A DNA stretch of 64,000 bases from positions 62,001 to 126,000 of the forward strand of contig WGMT01000042.1 of NCBI GenBank assembly GCA_016124945.1, written 5' to 3'. Below, one piece after another: positions 62,417 to 64,000 of this stretch. This DNA comes from a bacterium (GTDB lineage Bacteria > Chloroflexota > Anaerolineae > Caldilineales > Caldilineaceae). The position numbers and the translations under genes were made by a program. A model generated the notes under the pieces. The model saw only the letters and a list, made by a program, of their open reading frames with translations. It was not told the origin of the DNA and did not search any database. How positions within the stretch are numbered: the first letter of the stretch is position 1; every line of letters begins with the position of its first letter.

Positions 62417-63430
62417 ATGCCCGCGCCCCTCTACCTCACAGAACAAGGCAGCGCCCTCAACCGCGAAGGACGTCGTTTGATCGTCTCGAAACAGGGTGAA
62501 ACCCTGGCCAAAGTCGCCCTGATCCAGGTGAGCCAGGTGATCGTCTTCGGCAATGTGAGCATCACCACCCCGGCCCTGCAACTGCTGCTCCAAGAGAATG
62601 TAGAAACCGTTTTGCTCAGCAGCGCCGGGCGTTTCTATGGGCGGCTGGTCGGCCCCAACAGCGCCCACGGCAGCCTGCGCGTGGCCCAGGTGATGCGCAG
62701 CCAGGACGCGTCCTTTGCCCTGGCGTTGGCCCGTCGTATCGTCTCAGGCAAAATCCACAACATGCGCATCATCTTGCAGCGCTACGCCCGTCGGCAGGAT
62801 GATGACGCGCTGCGCGACAACGTGGAAGCGTTGGCCGGCCTGCTCGACGGCTGCGAACGCTGCCAGACGATCAACAGCCTGTCGGGCATGGAAGGTCGCG
62901 CCACCGCCATCTATTTCGGCGCCTGGAAGAGCCTGCTCAAGCCGCCGTGGCGCTTCGATACACGCAACCGCCGCCCACCCACCGATCCTGTCAATGTCCT
63001 CCTTAGTTTCGGCTACACCCTGCTTAGCCAGAACGTCCTCAGCGCCGTGCTCACCAGCGGCATGGACCCACAGGTGGGCTTCTTGCATCAACTCAACTAC
63101 AACCGCCCCAGCCTGGCCCTCGATCTCATGGAAGAGTTTCGCCCGATCATTGTGGATTCGGTGGTGCTGCGCTGCCTCAACAACGACATCCTCACCCCCG
63201 CCGATTTTCGCCCAGGCGAAGAGGGTGAATATCCACTGGTGTTGGAGCAGGAGGGCATGAAACGCTTCATCCGAGAACTGGAAAGCCGCTTTGAGCAGAC
63301 GATCAAACACCCCGACACAGGCAATTCGCTCACCTATCGGCGTCTCTTCTTGGAGCAGGCCTACCAGGTGGCGCGTATTTTGCGCGAGGTGCAGCCCGGC
63401 CACAGCTATCAGCCCTATCTGGTGCGGTGA
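62417..63430 (+). CDS. cas1: Cas1 spacer-integration endonuclease
   Basis: A 337-residue Cas1. The metal ligands are Glu159 (GMEGRAT), His224 ([16 protein letters not shown]) and Glu239 or Glu240 ([13 protein letters not shown]). The N-terminal beta domain starts [19 protein letters not shown], and the helical domain has [19 protein letters not shown]. It forms the integrase with Cas2 and is tightly spaced with both neighbours. Confidence 0.97.
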   Translation: MPAPLYLTEQGSALNREGRRLIVSKQGETLAKVALIQVSQVIVFGNVSITTPALQLLLQENVETVLLSSAGRFYGRLVGPNSAHGSLRVAQVMRSQDASFALALARRIVSGKIHNMRIILQRYARRQDDDALRDNVEALAGLLDGCERCQTINSLSGMEGRATAIYFGAWKSLLKPPWRFDTRNRRPPTDPVNVLLSFGYTLLSQNVLSAVLTSGMDPQVGFLHQLNYNRPSLALDLMEEFRPIIVDSVVLRCLNNDILTPADFRPGEEGEYPLVLEQEGMKRFIRELESRFEQTIKHPDTGNSLTYRRLFLEQAYQVARILREVQPGHSYQPYLVR

Positions 63431-63437
63431 GTGAGCC

Positions 63438-63716
63438 ATGTTCATGCTGATCAGCTACGACATCCCCGACAACAAACGACGGCTTAAAGTGGCCAACACG
63501 CTGCTGGATTTCGGCGGCGAACGGGTACAGTATTCAGTCTTTGAATGTCACATCAGCCCGCGCAATCTCGAAAAGTTGCAAGCGCGGCTGCGCAAAGTGC
63601 TCGTCGCCGACGAAGACAGCATTCGCCTCTACCCGTTGTGCGATACGTGCAGGCCGAAAGTGGTGTTGTTGGGGAGCGCCAAAGCCACCGAAGAACCGGG
63701 CTTACGAATTCTTTAG
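63438..63716 (+). CDS. cas2: Cas2 spacer-acquisition protein
   Basis: A 92-residue Cas2 with the ferredoxin-like start [20 protein letters not shown] (Asp near residue 8), [20 protein letters not shown], and the later strand [19 protein letters not shown]. It starts 7 bp after cas1. No array follows directly. Confidence 0.96.
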   Translation: MFMLISYDIPDNKRRLKVANTLLDFGGERVQYSVFECHISPRNLEKLQARLRKVLVADEDSIRLYPLCDTCRPKVVLLGSAKATEEPGLRIL

Positions 63717-63780
63717 CCATTTAGCGAAGACCCCGCCAAATCGTGGCCTCGAAAGGCGCTTTTTTGAGGGGGTGTTCGCT
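63717..63780. repeat. Hairpin directly after cas2
   Basis: TTTAGCGAAGACCCC (63717-63731) pairs with GGGGTGTTCGCTAAA (63766-63780) with one mismatch. An internal CCTC...GAGG and T-tract lie between. It could terminate the cas operon. Confidence 0.6.
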
Positions 63781-64000
63781 AAATAATTAGCTGTGGGAGG
63801 AAAAGCATGAATTTCACCGCAAAATTCGGAGGCCGTGCTTGTGATCCTGCGATGTTTCGGGTAAACTACCCAACCAGGTGGGACGTCTCTGGTGTTTGGA
63901 AATCCAGGGGGCAGAAACCACCCAATCCTCGTGAGGAGAGTGGTTCACAAATCAGGCATGGGAGAGTGTCGCCGAGAGGCGGCGCTCTTTTTTTGTTCGG
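63781..64000 (+). ncRNA. Possible structured RNA or array leader ending in a terminator
   Basis: The 220 bp hold no open gene but several short complementary runs: GGGTAAACTACCC (about 63859), CCAGGTGGGACGTCTCTGG (about 63877), and CCTCGTGAGG (63932). They end in a strong terminator. I could not match it to tmRNA, SRP, 6S or RNase P RNA. It could equally be leader DNA for a CRISPR array beyond the window. Confidence 0.25.
63964..63994 (+). terminator. Rho-independent terminator
   Basis: The stem GAGTGTCGCC / GGCGGCGCTC with GAGA tetraloop (two G-U pairs) is followed by seven T. Confidence 0.8.

Noticed and set aside
63781-64000. SRP, 6S, tmRNA or tRNA gene
   Set aside because: None of the conserved cores (GGAAG tetraloop region, TPsiC arm, CCA end) could be found, so only an unnamed candidate was kept at low confidence.

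Overview
The window looks like a chromosomal segment of a filamentous or heterotrophic Chloroflexota bacterium (Anaerolineae/Caldilineae-like). This is inferred from the gene mix, not from a marker gene: lipoprotein-type family-5 transporters, SpoVS in a genome context without other sporulation genes, DUF29, Csx15, choice-of-anchor and beta-propeller secreted proteins, and intergenic spaces filled with short-phrase inverted repeats of the type often mis-annotated as proteins in that phylum. No rRNA, tRNA or CRISPR array is visible.

Layout. 1-4078 (minus): iron-siderophore uptake, with a tandem two-domain binding lipoprotein cut by the left edge, a sucrase/ferredoxin-like protein and a FepC-type ATPase. 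4766-11626 (plus): a complete peptide/oligosaccharide-type ABC importer (binding protein, two permeases, two ATPases) behind a good sigma70 promoter. 11845-13445: a SmtB/ZiaR-type repressor and a zinc CDF exporter. 13458-17051 (minus): a second importer (binding protein plus two permeases) without ATPases. 17440-22364: a PIG-L-like protein lacking its metal motif, a truncated methyltransferase, a BNR beta-propeller and an Eis-like acetyltransferase. 22571-25087 (minus): a hybrid histidine kinase. 25339-31484: a five-gene set acting on N-heterocycles or cyclic amides (RibD-like reductase, FAD oxidase, creatininase, two cytosine-deaminase relatives). 31591-37484: secreted beta-propeller and beta-helix proteins, GNAT, YccF and a DMT transporter. 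37734-45186: a complete mrpABCDEFG antiporter operon running into a PLP enzyme. 45298-47318: an FGGY kinase and SpoVS.

47339-63716 is a large type III CRISPR-Cas locus of the III-D kind. Its effector operon is a Card1-like CARF protein, an HD-less Cas10 with intact GGDD, a Csm3-like RAMP, a Csx10-like RAMP, a double-RAMP fusion, a Csx19-like protein and a RAMP fused to an S1-type RNA-binding domain. It is visibly more AT-rich than its surroundings. A second, host-like GC-rich block holds Csx15, an ATPase fused to Csx3 (ring-nuclease family), a divergently transcribed CARF-LuxR regulator, a small membrane protein and Cas6-Cas1-Cas2. The CARF-LuxR/Csx3 pair around a palindrome suggests cyclic-oligoadenylate-controlled transcription of the enzyme that removes the signal.

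The second theme is the intergenic DNA. More than a dozen gaps carry long inverted repeats, often nested concentrically and built from tandem 7-14 bp phrases that differ from gap to gap. They commonly begin at, or inside, the stop region of the upstream gene and end just before the next ribosome binding site.
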